In this document: positions 28,492 to 43,000 of the stretch, piece after piece | Layout of the letters: each line of letters opens with the position of its first letter | Numbering within the stretch: the stretch's first letter is position 1 | Source: Epinephelus fuscoguttatus | Lineage: Eukaryota; Chordata; Actinopteri; Perciformes; Serranidae | NCBI RefSeq assembly: GCF_011397635.1 | Contig: NC_064761.1 | Span: forward strand, 38,032,143-38,096,142 | Direction: 5' to 3' | Length of the DNA stretch: 64,000 bases | Notes under the pieces: generated by a model | Told to the model about the DNA's origin: nothing | What the model saw: the letters and a program-made list of their open reading frames with translations, nothing else | Database searches by the model: none | Position numbers and translations under genes: made by a program

Positions 28492-31004
28492 TCTTGACTT
28501 ACGGACGCTGTTTTTGGAAAGTGGTACATCCCACTCTGGAGAAGCAAACTCCTTCTCCCCCTCAGAGCTGCTGCTGTGGCCCAACTCTGGCACTGGACCG
28601 CTGGACAACAGTTTGGCCAACAGAGAGGGGCGCCCTTCTTCCAGCTTCCCATCAACTGTCAAAACAAATGTGTCACTAACACATCTGTACTGAAGCAGAC
28701 AGCAACGTGACAACATGTAGGTGAAGACACTCACATCTCTGTTTCTGCAGCGGTCTTGTCTTTGGGATGTTGGTGAGAGGGTGCAGAGCTTTGGATGTGA
28801 AGCTCTTGCGCTGTTTGTTCTCCAGTGGTGTGACATATGGCAGCTCCAGAGAACTGAGGACAATAAAGATTCGTCATAAAAAGGTTTGAAAAATGCAGTG
28901 AATAAAAGATGATGGTATTATTTGAGATTAAATAAACTGACCTGGATTTTTCTACGGGGCTCTCTTTCTTTATGGTTCCTTGTTTCTTGGTTTTGGGTTT
29001 GATTAGGAAATTTGAAGTCTCTTCTTTCACTTTTCCTGTTGTTACTGTTCTTCCTTTCTTTTTCACTGGTTCCTGGAAAAAATGTTCAGAAAAGCAGAAT
29101 AACAGCATGTTTATTATGATTTCATCTCCATAGCAGTAGATGCTAGAGCTGTTTCTGTAGTCTTCTTACATTTCTTTAGTCTGTCAGTGCTAGTATGAAA
29201 ATTATAATAACAGCATGGCCACAATCACTCCAAATACTTAATTTCACAGGAAAACGGGGCTAAACACAAGCAATGAATCAAAGCATCTAAATGTGTTAAA
29301 TAGTCCGATGAGAACACTCGAAACGAAGGTGCAACTGAGAAAAGGTGTCTACAGGTATCAGACAGTTACATCTAATGCCTTTTACGACCCTTCCAGATAA
29401 TATGGTTATTAGAGTGAGTTAGGTCAATCTACATTTTGCCGATAGATAAGTGCAGGTATAAGTAAAAAACAACATCTGTGTAAGTGGTAGGTTTCAAAGC
29501 CCAGGTCAGACCAAAGATTCGCAACGAGACGAGATGAAACATGCAGCTGTTTCCAATGTGCCATTCTGAGATGTTCTGAAAACCTGCCAGTTCACACCAA
29601 TTCAACTAGATGACACAGTGTATCGTCTCTATGCAACAACTCTCTGTACTTTAGTTATGATTTGCAGTTTTTCAGGTTTATTTTGTGGCTGAATATAATT
29701 TGTAGCTTTTTAAAATATGACTGAGGATAGTGATAGTGAGATACTGGCTACAGCTGCATTTGTAGTAGTGACGAAACATCTAATAACTGAAACAAAACGA
29801 GCATCAGATGGACTGTATTCATAATAAATACAGCACAATAATATAAGTAAGCAGCGCCAATTAATCAGTCAATGAGATGTGTGAGTGTGAGGTGGGTGGA
29901 AACAGGTAATGTGCTTTAAGTTCTAAAACCAGCCGCCGGCCATTTGCCCAGCTGAGTTGCAGGCGGCACCATCAGCTGGCTTGAGTCGAGCTCAGACTGA
30001 CCAGTTCACACCGCTGCAACTTTCCTCTGCAATGATCTACAAAGGTTTCATCTCGTCTCATTGTGAATCTTTGGTCAGAACTGGGCTTTAAGAATGGGCG
30101 GCCGTGGCTAAGAGGCAGAGCGGGTCGTCCTCCAATCGGAAGCTCGGCGGAGCATCAGGACATCTCTAGTAAACAAGTTAAGTCTCCTCAGAGTTTTGTG
30201 TTCAAGTCTCCGGCTCTGGTAGATGCAATGCATGAAAAGAGACAGCTTTGACAGAAAACATGTCCAACACAGGAAGTGAGCGTACCTCTTTGATGTTTGT
30301 CTCCACATCTGGATTGGAGGTCTCTGTGGTGGTGGAGGAGCTGTCGTCGTTATCGGCCAGATTATCTTTGAGCTCGTCTCCCTGAGTCTTTACTGTGGAT
30401 TTCTTCTCTTTCTCTTCCTTCTTCCTCTGGGCTTTTGTTTTGCCTCGCAGCTTCCCTTTGGATTCCAACACTGCACATGATATTAACACACATGTTAAAA
30501 GACCTGTAGATGATCACAGAGGCGTTCTGTCCTACTCTCCTGTGACAAACACAAATGTGGGTACCTTTGTTTTGTATTGACTGAGTGCTCTGTTCCTGTA
30601 GAGTCTCACCACTGAGTGAATCTGGACGGTCGAGGTCGTTGTCCATGGCTCCTATCAGGTTGGCGTATTCTGCATCCTCAGGACAGAGGCCTCTGTGAGG
30701 CAGCGATGACCCGGCTAAACTTTGACCCTGGAGGTCCAGTTGTTTGGTGCTCCGAGTCTTTCGGTTGGTGAGCTGGCAGCCAGCTGGAGGGCCTTCTTGG
30801 CCTGAGGTTGCACTTCCTTTGGTCAGCTGCGAGGAAGTTGCTTGCATAGTTGGGCGGCTGAAGCCGATCCTGGACCTCTTATCTTGGCTGTCTGAGTCAG
30901 ATAAGGTGCGGCTGTTGCCCTGTCGGCCTCCGACCCGAGCTGCTCCGTTGCTGGACGCATATACTCCTCTGGAGTTCTGGGGAGGGTCGCCGTAATCGTT
31001 CAAC
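25041..31004 (-). CDS. tmem131: tmem131 exons for the cytosolic tail
   Basis: Exons in transcript order: 30565-31004, 30286-30470, 28942-29072, 28735-28853, 28503-28655, 27573-27723, 26050-26165, 25868-25949, 25678-25781, 25386-25534, 25041-25307. The tail is Ser/Pro-rich with a Lys-rich stretch ([12 protein letters not shown]), then acidic [53 protein letters not shown] and several Trp motifs (SGLWSP, SSIWDI, NPWSMW). The end matches the conserved TRAPPC8-binding tail of the family. Two exons have unusual low-complexity DNA right at a splice site (see findings). Confidence 0.93.
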
Positions 31005-34000
31005 CTGAAAGGTCAAATAAAATTCCTGTTCAAACACACTGTACATGCTGCACCTCCCCTCTGTAGTTATATCTTCTGCCACGTAAACCAACTTCCTTTG
31101 GATCTCTTCAGTGCTGCATTGTGTGGTATTGCTTTATGGATTATACTGTGGCAGAAAAAAAGAATACTTCATACTTTTCTCTTGTGTTTCTAGAGTTAGG
31201 TGTTTCTGTGGACTTGTAAGGAATTGTTGAGGAAGTTTGATGTAATATTTTCCACCAGACGGAGGATGGGAAATAATCTCAGAAGGAATCAGACACTGTC
31301 AGAACTGTGGACAATGGTTCGCCACAGATACTTGACTACAGCCCAACAGACATTCACTGTCGTCTGTGTGTCACAGTCCCTTTAACGCCTCATCGATCAG
31401 AATGATACAATATCCGTAAAAGAATTTAAGAGCAATTTCAACAACAGTTGACAAAATCTTGGCCTGTTTTCTTTTGAGTCTTTAATACTTTGTTTTTAAC
31501 ATTAGATCTCTCTTCCTCTCCATTAGATGAACATTATCTCTCTCTCTGTACACTGACGACATCATGTGATTTGATCAGCCTTTGCCTAAGATGTTACTCA
31601 GCTTCTTCTACGTTACACTTACTTTGAATCACTGTCCATTTGCACAATGTCCCTGAGATTAAATGGTCTCCCAGTCTCCAAGGTGGAGTTGGACTCCACA
31701 GAGACACGTCTCTTGAAAGGCTCCCATATGCTCTGGGCCTCCAGGTAGGCTGTGGCGATCACCAACAGAAACATGGAACTGAGGACACGTAAACATACAA
31801 ATACGAACGGTTAGTCAGGCTGAAATACAAAACAAAATGTAACACAAAAATCAACACTGGCACCCGAGTTTACATGTCTCCTGGCGCTAGCATGTAGCTA
31901 CATGTAGCAGTGTATGTAATGTAAAAATTTGACCACAGAGAAATTAACGAGCTGACGTCAGCTTGCCTCAGAAGAAGAAAAAAATCTTCGGAAACTGAGG
32001 CTGGTGCTCGCAGGGATAACTTTTACATACATTTGCCTCATTATTTGAAACTCTGGCCATGTTTCACCTCAACATCTGGCACTGTAACATTATATATATG
32101 ACAGACAATGAGGTAAAGCACAATAGGTCCCTTTTAATGCTATACTGTGAGTACAGAGTGGTTCCCACCTCATAATGAGAGACACTATGATGTAGAGCTC
32201 CAGCTCCCAGCTCGGTCTGGGCAGGGTCTCTGCACATGCAGCTAACATGTGGTAGGGCAAGGAGGCGTTCAGGACAAACACAAACTCAGAGCCTCCACAT
32301 GTCACCAATTTCAGCTCCCGGATCACTCGAGATGAGGTGAAGTCGGGTGTAAACCTGTGAGGAAAGGAAGGACATGTTAAAAGGCTGCTCACTCAACGAT
32401 ACAAAAACCTGTGTCCTTGTGTGGCCTTTACTGACTTTCTGACAAACCACTGTTATATTGAACATTCCTGAGGTGAGGCATGCAGCAAACCAGTTTGAGA
32501 AAGGCTGCTGCATTTTCCACTGATGCTCTAATTTTCAAAGCATGTGTTAGTCACAAACTGGAGGAAGTGAAGGTCTTCCAGAGAGGATGTTTGTTGAGTC
32601 TGCCTCTGCACTGATGTGGGCAAATTTACAGCATGTACACATGTGCAGTTTGGTAAAAAGTTTTTACTCTTAAAAGCTGTAAGTTGGAAAAGACTAATAT
32701 ATTTGCCAATATGACTTTTCAGGCTTTTTTTGTTGATAGCAGTGAGGAAGAAAGGAGCAACTAATGACTTTAACAATGGCTACATTCCATTCAGGTGCCA
32801 GTTCCAAGTGCTTTGGCAGCAACTGTCAGTGACGCTATAAATAGAATAAAACAGTCAAAGGCCTTCAGTGTTTTCAGCTCCACCTGTGCTTTTCCTGCAA
32901 TGACAAGGCAAAATATCTGCCATGAGAAAAGTCTACACCACAGTGAGACAAAAAGGATTTTGCTCTTAAATTTCATTGAGCTTTGTTCCATACATGTTTA
33001 ATAAAAACATGATTTAGCTATCAGTCAGCATTTGCACTAGTATGAGCATTTATCATCAAATGTGCAATGTTAAAGGCCGACTCAGTCACTGTTCTTTTTC
33101 AAATGGAAACACTGCTGCAAACTCAGGCGTTTGCTTAAAGCAGTGACGGAGGTCCGAGTCCTCCAAATCTCACCGAACCACTCTTCTCCAAATGCTGCTC
33201 ATTTCCAATATGAATACTATTGTAAAGATCATAAATGATTAAAACCTGTGTGTTTGCATGTCAAAATATTCACACCTACTGTGACGTGTCAAAAGGCTGA
33301 TCATAAGAATGTGGTGTAAACTGCCCCACCCCAACAAGTGTGACTGAACAGTCAGTTCGCACCCACATAGTTACAAGAACGAGGTTGTTATGGGAAGTGT
33401 TGTGTTAAGCCTCTCTCTGTGTGTCAGTAAGAATTAAAGACACCGTTGTGGAAATATCCAATTTGCATATCAACTGCATGACAACTGTTGCCAGGTGAAG
33501 ACAGTGAGAGCATTATGAGAGACAGTTCCCCAGAGGCAAAGGCAGAAGGTGAGAGCTGATAAGCATCTGTTTGTAACAAACAGTGATATTCAAGTATAGG
33601 TTGCAATTCTACTTCAGTCTCATGTGCGTGTGCCCCGAGGCAGCCATGGAAGCTTTTGTTTGCAAGCAATAAAGAATCTACAACAGATTATGTTTGCAAT
33701 GAGGCAAACACATGGAAACACCTTTAGGGTGTGCCATGGGTGTGTAGCGTCTTTACAACATGACACTCAAGTTCAAATTTTGAGAACAAATTCTGTCATT
33801 TCAATTGCAAATTACTTGTTGAGAGTTTACAGCAGTTTCATAGTTTAAAATTAGCATCACAGGAAAGAAGAGTTGATCTTCAAACTCGTGGCATTTGGTG
33901 GCTGTGCACTACCGTGACTTTTTTTTTAACACCTTTGCTGTTAGAAGGATGTTATCTCTCAAAGGAAACCAGCAGGTGACAGCCACAGAACAACGCTGAT

Positions 34001-37000
34001 GTGTCAGAAGAGCTGGTCGGGGAATTTTTTAAAATAGAAACAGAAAATAATCTTCATTCACCTGTAACCGAGGACCAGTTAGCTCTCAACCGCATACAAG
34101 ACTCTCTCACACTGAGCTAAAATTAAACAAGTAACACTACTGAGGTACATAACACAAACATAATGCAGTCTGTGGTCATTTATGGTGTGTGGCGTTTTGC
34201 TGGGGGAAGAGCTCAACCCTGCTCTTACAAACACAGAGGAGCTCAGTGAAGTTCACTCTTCATGAGTTAAAACATCTGTGTAACAGCTGACTTTAAAAAA
34301 AAGGATCCGATCAGGCTCAATATGACAATACTGATCAGTTAAAACAAGCCTTGATCTGCCTCATCTCTAGTTCCCAGGGTCCAGTGTTTCCAAGCTTTAT
34401 CAGGGGAACCTGAAAAAGATGTTCCCCACCCTGTATTCATTTAATACAGCATAAGTTAACTGGATAATATTTATTAAATTTGAGCTGAACACAACACGAA
34501 GGTTAATGTGTGTTAAGAGAACACTGAATCTGGGAACACAGGACCCTGACAAACAGATTCGCTCCAACAATTTATACCCACAGGGCTGGTGTCACTCGAA
34601 CTTTTGAGTAAAACTTGAAGATGACTGTCCTGACTTCAATATTTGAGATTTCCTAGCAAACATTTGAGAATTTAACAAGGCTTCAGAGAGACAGAGTGCC
34701 AATTCATCCTCTTACTGAAGGCTTACTCAGCTGGAGAGGCTGAGGACAAGTATTAATAGAGCTTCTGGGAGATGGGGAGAACACACACACACAGACACAC
34801 ACACACACACACACACTGAAGTTCCCATGCAGTAACCATATTCCTAAACCGCCCTCCAACTCTGGGTCTAGATCACACACAGCTAAACACTCGTGGACAA
34901 AGACAGACGACACGTTTGTTCACTCACAGTATGATGAGGTCTTTTGAAGCATTTGGCTTAAGTGCAAATTCTTGACAGTTGAGAACTTTGAATCCATATC
35001 CTTCACAAGCTTGTCCGTTGATTTCTGCTGATCTGATGGTGATGGGGAGCAGGCCCGTGTTCTCCACCCTGAAGGTTCTTTTTAGGGTGAAGTTTGGCTC
35101 CTTGACTTTTGTCTCTGAAATAAACGAAAGGATAGTAATTAATGGACACTGGATACATTTCAGAGAGAGACATTTTTAATATCATTCAGAGCAGGTCAGT
35201 TGTTTTTATGACTTATCTTTCAGACAGGTCACACAGTTTTGTAGCATCTTTTTTAATCCTAATCATAATGTTTTTGTTTTACCACTCTGTGTTTAATGTG
35301 TAAAGTGATGATGTAGCCACAGTAAAAGGCCGCTCTAAAATGTGTGGTTTTGCCTTAAAAAAGTAAATTCACTGGGCGCTCTGAACATTGGACTATGGTC
35401 AATAAGGGCTATGGTCACACACATGAGATTTATTCATGAGGAAAACACTTGTACAAAGTGCCAAACACTAGTCGCTTATGACTCTGCTGAGGATGATGAG
35501 CACGCAGATGAGCTTCCCTGACACACATTCTGACTGACTGTTGTGCAAACCAGTCGTTGCTTCAGCTGTACAGGTGGCTGGTGTCAGACCATCGTGCAGG
35601 TAAAGACGCTGGTTTTGAGCTAGTGTGGTTACACGTGGTCTGCAGTTGTGAGGCCGGTTTGATGTGCAAGGTTTGGAGACAGCATCTGAGATGTCTTATG
35701 GTAGTGACATGAACATTCAGTTCACGGGGAACAGCTCTGGTGAACGTTGCTGCAGTCAGCATGACAATCGCACGCTCCCTCAAAACCTGCAACATCCGTG
35801 ACATTGTGGGAACAAAAGATGAACTTCAGGCACTCGTGCGTGGAGCAGGAACAGATGCGTCTGAATGAAGCCTTTATTTCAAAAACACAGCTGCCTACAT
35901 TAAAAACACCAACCAGTTTCGACTCTCTGGTCTTCGTCAGGGTGCAAAAAAAAAACAGGGGCGTTGTGTTGTTGTGTGATTAAACTGCACGTTTTAGAGT
36001 GGCCTTTTATCATGACCAGCCCAAGGCACACCTGCATAGTATTCTCAAAGCATTTTGTGTGCACAAAAAAGTGTTTTATGTTCGACTTCAACTTGTGAAA
36101 AAGTGGGAGCAAATACAAAAGTGCGTTTACATATCTGTTCAGTGTATATGTGGCTTTGTGTAAATGAAACTGTATTAAATCACATCTGGATTTTATCTGG
36201 ATACGTGACAAATGAAATGGCAAATGTAAACTGGGCCCGCAGTCACACTGATGAGACTGCAGCGACATGAACTCACTCTCTGTGCAGTCTTTCAGCAGCG
36301 CCTCGGTCATCTTGAACCTCAGCGAGCTGCCCTGTCCCGGAGGCTTCCCTGCAACTTTCAGGCTCTCCGTCGTACCTCGGCCGTGAAGTACGATTGTGTC
36401 AATCACAGTCAGGTTATTCCTAAACAGTGAAGCGCACAATGTCAGAAGGGAAATTTACTGCAGGGACTGTTTGACTTCCATTAAAGAATAAACGTACCTG
36501 ACTATGAGGAGGGAGGAGACACTGTGGTTGCTGGTGGGAGTGAACCTCACGCTGAACGACTTGACTTCTCCGGGCAGCAGGAGGAGGTTGTACACAAAGG
36601 GTCTGGTTGATCCCTCTACAAACCCTGTACTGCTCTTCATTAGGGATGTCTGTCAAACAAACAGAGCGCCTGTTAGAGACAAACAGCTTCCACATGCTGC
36701 CTCCGTCACGGACAAGAGGGCTGTGATTAGCAATTATATGTCAACCAGCTGATTCTCTGAATTCCATAATTTGTGTAGCACTCACTTGATTTCTGTGAAC
36801 CTGGAACTCTAAGGTGTTTGTTTCAATGTTGATGTTGGACAAATTTGCTAATGGAAGCCTGGAAGATAAAATCAGAGATGATTATCGTCAGTGTAAGATG
36901 AGGGGGAGAAGAGCAAGGACATGTTGGGCTTGTGGAGATTTCCCACCTGTCAGCCAGCTTTCCAGTAAACACAGAGGGGCTGGGTAACAGGGCCAGGGGG

Positions 37001-40000
37001 AGAACTTGGACATAGACGAGCACGTCAGCCGGATTTTGTAGAATCACCTCCTCCTCCTGCAGAAATACAGAAAAATGTCCCGTGTTAGTTCACAACACAG
37101 AACTTTAACAACACCTTAAGATGTTCCTGCATGTGTGTGTTTGCGCACATGTACTAACAAGAGGCAGGTGATTTGTTTGTACTCACAGAGGAGCTGTTTG
37201 TGTTCGTCAGAGGGAATGTAATTCGCTGCGAGGAGTTGACCAGTGAGGGCCAGGTCAAGTGTGCCGTTATTTTAGCCTGCACATTTTTCTGCAGGTCAGT
37301 GTTGACTTCAAAGACGGCTTCAATCCTTCAGCGAGTGAAGAAAACATCTGTAATTAGACTGCTGTTGTGGAGCAGGGGTGTTCGTTCAGTTCAGTTACTT
37401 TTTGCTTTTGATAATTACTGGTTAATGAGTGTCAGGCTAACTGGGGCACAATTGTTTGCTGTAAACGGAGGAACAGCAAAATAAGTGATAGTTTCTCCAC
37501 ACGTGGGATGTCAACGGCTAACCATTCATCAGTCTAATTGAACAGTATAATGTCCTAACTCTTAACGTGCTTACTTGTGGCCTGAGCGCTCTTTCAGCTC
37601 TTTCCATCGCCTGAGGAGTTTCTGGTGAAGATCGACGTCAGCATCCCAGATATCCTCCTGGAGCGCGAGCCCGTGAGGCTTTGACTCAGCTGTGAAAGTT
37701 AAAATATTTTTTAATGTAGACTCTTGTTTTACGAGATTTTAATGTTACACACACTCAAAAAAAAAACTTACATTTAAGCACAAATGGCAGCCCCACATAA
37801 CAGTGATCACCACACTGCAAGCTGGCATCAAAATAAATATTAGCCACCTGAAAAAGATGGAGGAAAGAAAATAAGTTCATGTTTATAAGGACACTTGTGG
37901 CTCACTAATGTTTTGCTCGGTCAGATGAGGGTCTACCTTTGATTTACGTCTTGGCTCCAGCTCGTCTTTGTTGTTGCGGAGCCGTTTGTAATAGAAGCGT
38001 ATATCTTCTGTCAGGGAGCGGATCTGCTGTAGCCTCACTTTCTGAGTAAAAGAGCTCTGTATGCTGAAGCTTTGATGAACTATTTTCCCCTAAAGACAAA
38101 AAACACAAATACAGACATGTTAAGTGTCACAACGCTGCAGGTCTTTCACAGGAACGTGGCCTCTGCAGGTGACATTTCATCTCATCCCCTCCTTGCTGCC
38201 AGCTCAGTACAGGTGCGAAATCTAACTCATGAATTTGTTACTTACTGGAAATGAAGGTGGTAAAACAATGTGCTTGGGAGAGCTGTTTAATGTACCGACA
38301 GCGATGAGAGCTTTAACTGGGATGGTTAATATCTGAGGGAAAAGGAAAGTCACCATTAGACTAACTGCTTGTGCATTTCTTTGAGGGAACAGAGTAAACA
38401 GCAGATGTGACCAGCTACCTACCTCATAGTCTGTGGTTATGTGTATGGCTCCGTCATACGTGCCCTCCAGCGCCTTGGCCACAAGTGTCACTCTGAATGC
38501 TGCATAATAGCCAGATGCTAGTATCACCTTTGTAGGGACAAAAATGTGTGTTAGTTTCATTTCTCTTTTTAATAATAATGCAAAAACCTCCAAGTGCTCA
38601 GGCTGCAGACTGTTATCATGAGGAAGCTGTTAGCTAGAAAGTACCTCTTTCTTCTTTTAACATGTCTGTCAATTTCTGCTGATGTTTTATCACCTTCTAC
38701 TTTTGTTTCTCTATGATACTTTTCTTTTTTTGTGCTTCATGAATCTTTTCTGATCCCAAATCAAATTCTGTATTTACTGAAAACAGTTAGGAGTGATGAC
38801 TGTTGGTGTCTGAGTTGTTTTTGGTCCCCCCTCTGTTGGGGTACCTAGCACACAGATCTGGTACTGAACGGTGGAGCTGTGAACACTGCAGTCTGATTGG
38901 TCAATAGAGGACGCTCACTCTGCTCAGGGCTGAACTGTGGCTGGTTTTGAAGCTCATGTAACCACTGTTCATACCGTGGAGAGTTTTATTACTGTGACTA
39001 TAAAAATAAAGGATGTTTTGCTGCCTCTCACAGCAGCTGGAGTCTGAGAAAAACGTACTGTTTTGTGATTGGAGGCCGAGGTGTTCTGCAGCTCTCTCAG
39101 GTGACTCAGGGCCACTGTTGTGTTTCCTTTCTCTGTCTTTAGCAGCTCCATGGACAGGCTGTCTCCTGTCACCAGCCAGGACTTGATCTCCAGCTGGAGG
39201 ACAAACAGCGGTTTGTAAAGGACAGAAAGGAAAAGTGCAGAATTTCTTTGCACTACAACTGGAGTCACAAGCTGTGACAGTACTTAAAATTGCTCACCCA
39301 TCACCTACTACTGGGGAATCGAGTGTTATTATAAGGGCTGATGTTGCAACAGGTTTAACTGTTCAAAATATTTGAAGGCACAAGTCAGCATATTTCAAAT
39401 ACCATGTAAAACCACTTCACACAATGGACCTAACTGTGTGAGGCTACAGCGAGTAACTTCCCTCTTTCATTTTTTAAATTTCCTTCCAAGAATCACTGTC
39501 TAGAAAACCTGATCGCTGTTACATAATCAGCTATTGTTTCTTGTATTGTGTGCTGTAGCAATGACTGTGGTAATGCTGCGTGAACTCACCTCTATGGGAT
39601 TACTGTTCACCACCACAAATGTGATGCTGCTGGTGTCTGTTGCACTGCGAACGCCAAAGTCCAGGATGTTCTCCTTCAGACTGGGAGGCAGGACCAGAGG
39701 CTGTTCACAGCAGGCGACAAAAACAAACACCACGTTATACAGACACACTCACTAACAGTCATGACATCAACTCCATCCTACAACAGGCAAAAGAGGTCAA
39801 AATTTAGCTAAGACCTGAATCTGACTTCTTGACTTCTGTTTTACTGTAAATCAAATCATTTTGCCATAAAAAGACAGAGCTAACAGCCACAGTTGATACA
39901 CTCTGGTTGTGATGTCACTGCATTCTCAGCTTAGCAGATCTCAGTCTGCCGTCTGAGCTTTTGACTCCAGTGGAATTCATGCAATTCTGTGGTGTGGTTG

Positions 40001-43000
40001 TTTGTTTTAAATGTATTAAATTGTAAACTAATTCCTCATTCTGATTTAGGTATAAAAAATTATAGTAAAAGGACAGACACCTAGCAAAACAGAAATACAT
40101 TTAGTTCCCAGAAGCTACGGGCTGTTAAAAAAATACAGAATAAAGTTTATTCTCTCAAAGAACGAGTTAAAACGAGCAAGAAACCTGAGGGAACGTGTGT
40201 TATTAGGAGATAGAGTGGCTTATGGAGGAGAAAAAAAATGACTCATGTATCAATAAATAATTAAATAAACAAATAAATAAATGTCTTAATAAATAAAGGA
40301 ATATATACGTGCTGAAATACATATTAGCAGAGACTGGGACCTCATTAACATGCAGACACAGAAATGCAGAAATAACTAAATGTAGTTGTACAAAAATGTA
40401 GAAATAAATTTATGATATTTATTTATTTATGTCCCATGAAAATAAATGTAAAAAATAAATAAATAAATGTATAAATAAATGCGGGAATATAATTAATTCT
40501 TTAAAAAAATGAATAAATACTGAAATAAATACTGAAATAAATAAATGCATAAATAAATGCGGGAATATTATTAATTCTGTAAAAAAAAAAAATGAACAAA
40601 TACTGAAATACATACTGAAATAAATAAATGTGGGAATATTATTAATTCTGTAAAAAAAAAAAGAATAAATACTGAAATAAATAAATGTATAAATAAATGC
40701 AGGAATATAATTAATCCTGTAAAAACAAAAAAAGAATAAATACTGAAATAAATAAATGCAAAAACAAATAATTAAAAATAAATAAATTCATAAAACAATA
40801 AATAAATAAATAAAAAGTTTAAATCAATATGTAAATGGTTAAATACACACATAAATAAATACTGATAATTCAAACAGGACATAAATAAATAAATATCTTA
40901 AATTATTTCTACATTTTTGTACTACATTTATTTATTTCTGTATTTCTGTGACTATACTATAAATACGGTCCAATCTCTGCAAATATTTATTTTAGCATTT
41001 ATTTGCTCTTTTATTTATTAATGTCTTTATTTATCTATTTATTAATACTTATGGCATTTTTCATCCTCCATAGAGGTTTCCCTATCCAAAGGCAGAGTGC
41101 CATGTCAGCATGTTTGGGTATAATGTAGGCCATATTGCAATCATTTTTGATTAAAATACCGTCACCATAAAATACTAAAAATGAAGTTATCACAACTGTT
41201 CCATCTGTGATGCAGTTTGCCAGCTATCCTAAAAAAATTAAACCCTTTTTTCTCCACTTCACAGCTTCAGCAGTTGATGCTGTAAACCTCTGTAGGGCAG
41301 TGTTGTATGAAGGATAAAGACTGTCGGTGTCTCTGATAAGACTAATTTGCTCTTTGTTCAGTGCCACTTTGATGTAAGTCAATTAGCTCCACATAAAGAG
41401 GATGCTCTCTTCCAGATAAACTGTGTGTCCTTTGTGTACCTCCAGGAAGCCCGTGTAAGCTCGGACAGGCAGGTGAAACTTGGACGCATTTGTGATGAGC
41501 AGGATGTTGCTGTCTATGTGAATGGAGGGTCGCACTGGCCGGAAGAGGAGGGAGAAGATGTAACGTGACTCGTGTGGGGGAATAAGGATGGGCGCGCTGA
41601 AGTTCTGCACCTAAAACAGAGAAGAGGAAAAGTGATGTCATAATGACCTCTGTACATACACACACATCACAATCTGAGCGACCTCTGTGAACTCATCCTG
41701 CTGACTCTCACATTAAACATGGTTTTAGCCTCTTCGGGCAGGGACACGTTGTGTATCCGGATTGCAAAGCTGAAGGCATTTGTGAGGAAGATGGGTCTGT
41801 CCACTGGGTCGACGGGGCTGTCCCTGATGTGGAACAATGTTGCTGTGTGGTCAAAGCCCAGGTAGCTGCCAGAAGACAGAAACAGACCATTTATTAGGAA
41901 CATTTATCACATACATAATATATGACGCCACTCTTTCAATGTATATCCACAGAGCAACTCACCCATCTAAAACTTCTGCCTGGTAAGGGATTTCAAGCTT
42001 GGAGTAACTCTTTTCTTTCGCTTTGACAGTTATCTTACCAGAGAACTGATATGGTCTTCTTGCTTTTGAAGCTGCAAGGAAAAAAAAAAAAAAGATCGAA
42101 ACAGCGGATAAGTTCACTGAAAGGATATACACGGCCCCACAAGAGGAAGTTGTTCAAACTAAAAAGTGCTCAAGTAAGTACATGATGTAGAACTGTCACG
42201 GCTGAAGAATAGCATGACCAGTTCATTTCTGTGACACACACAAGGGGGACTGACCTCTGATTCCTTTTTTAAATTTTCACCCAAGTATATGAATAAACCT
42301 AAAATTCAGTTAAAATAGGAGAGTCTAAGACAGAAGTTTAACGCACTTGTTCAGATTACTTTTTGTGCCACTGTCTGGAGTTTCAGTGGAAATGGTTCAT
42401 CTAGCTGCACTATTTTAAAGTGACTCTGAACAACTGCACTTTCATCAGTTAAGATCTTTTGGTTAACTGTCTGAATCCCACAGCTGGAGGCAGCGGTGAA
42501 GGCGTATGGCAGCTCATGTTTTTAATTCTGACAATATTTAACTTTTACGGCTTAGTTTGCAATTAAATTTCCCTAAAAACATCTAATATGAATTAATATG
42601 TTAGAGCAGAAAAGATAAGAGTTGAACTAAGGAATAAAATGAAAAAGAACTGGCTGCGGCTGCTGATAACACTATCAGCTGCCCCGTCTCAAGGTCCGAT
42701 TGACCGACAATATACCAGCACAAATACGCCAATAAAGTTTTGCAACTGATTAAAATTTGCCCTTGTTTTTTTTTTTTTGCATCTGATTGCAATTATCCAT
42801 GTGGCAGAGTATAAATGGTGCCTTTGTGCCAAGTACACAGCAGGCAGAACAACTGCAGAGAGAAAAAGAAAAAACTAGGTGTGAAGGCATTCCTCAAAAC
42901 TTCAGGCAAGAAATTTAAAGACCGAGTGAAATGAAAAATAGACTTTCCCAGTTTTAATCCCGTTTTAAGTGATCATTAATCTCTTGTTTTATGCCAAATG

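Noticed and set aside
28321..28863. 180-codon minus-strand open frame as one exon
   Set aside because: It runs through a 30-base homopolymer and two real tmem131 exons with an intron between them; conserved parts end at proper splice sites.
35900..36439. 179-codon minus-strand frame as one exon
   Set aside because: Only its first part (36277-36419) matches TMEM131; the rest is Tc1 tail and intron after a good donor.
40261..41060. Simple (AATA)n microsatellite
   Set aside because: The inverted arms carry non-repetitive markers in the same order, so it is a fold-back element and not just a simple repeat.
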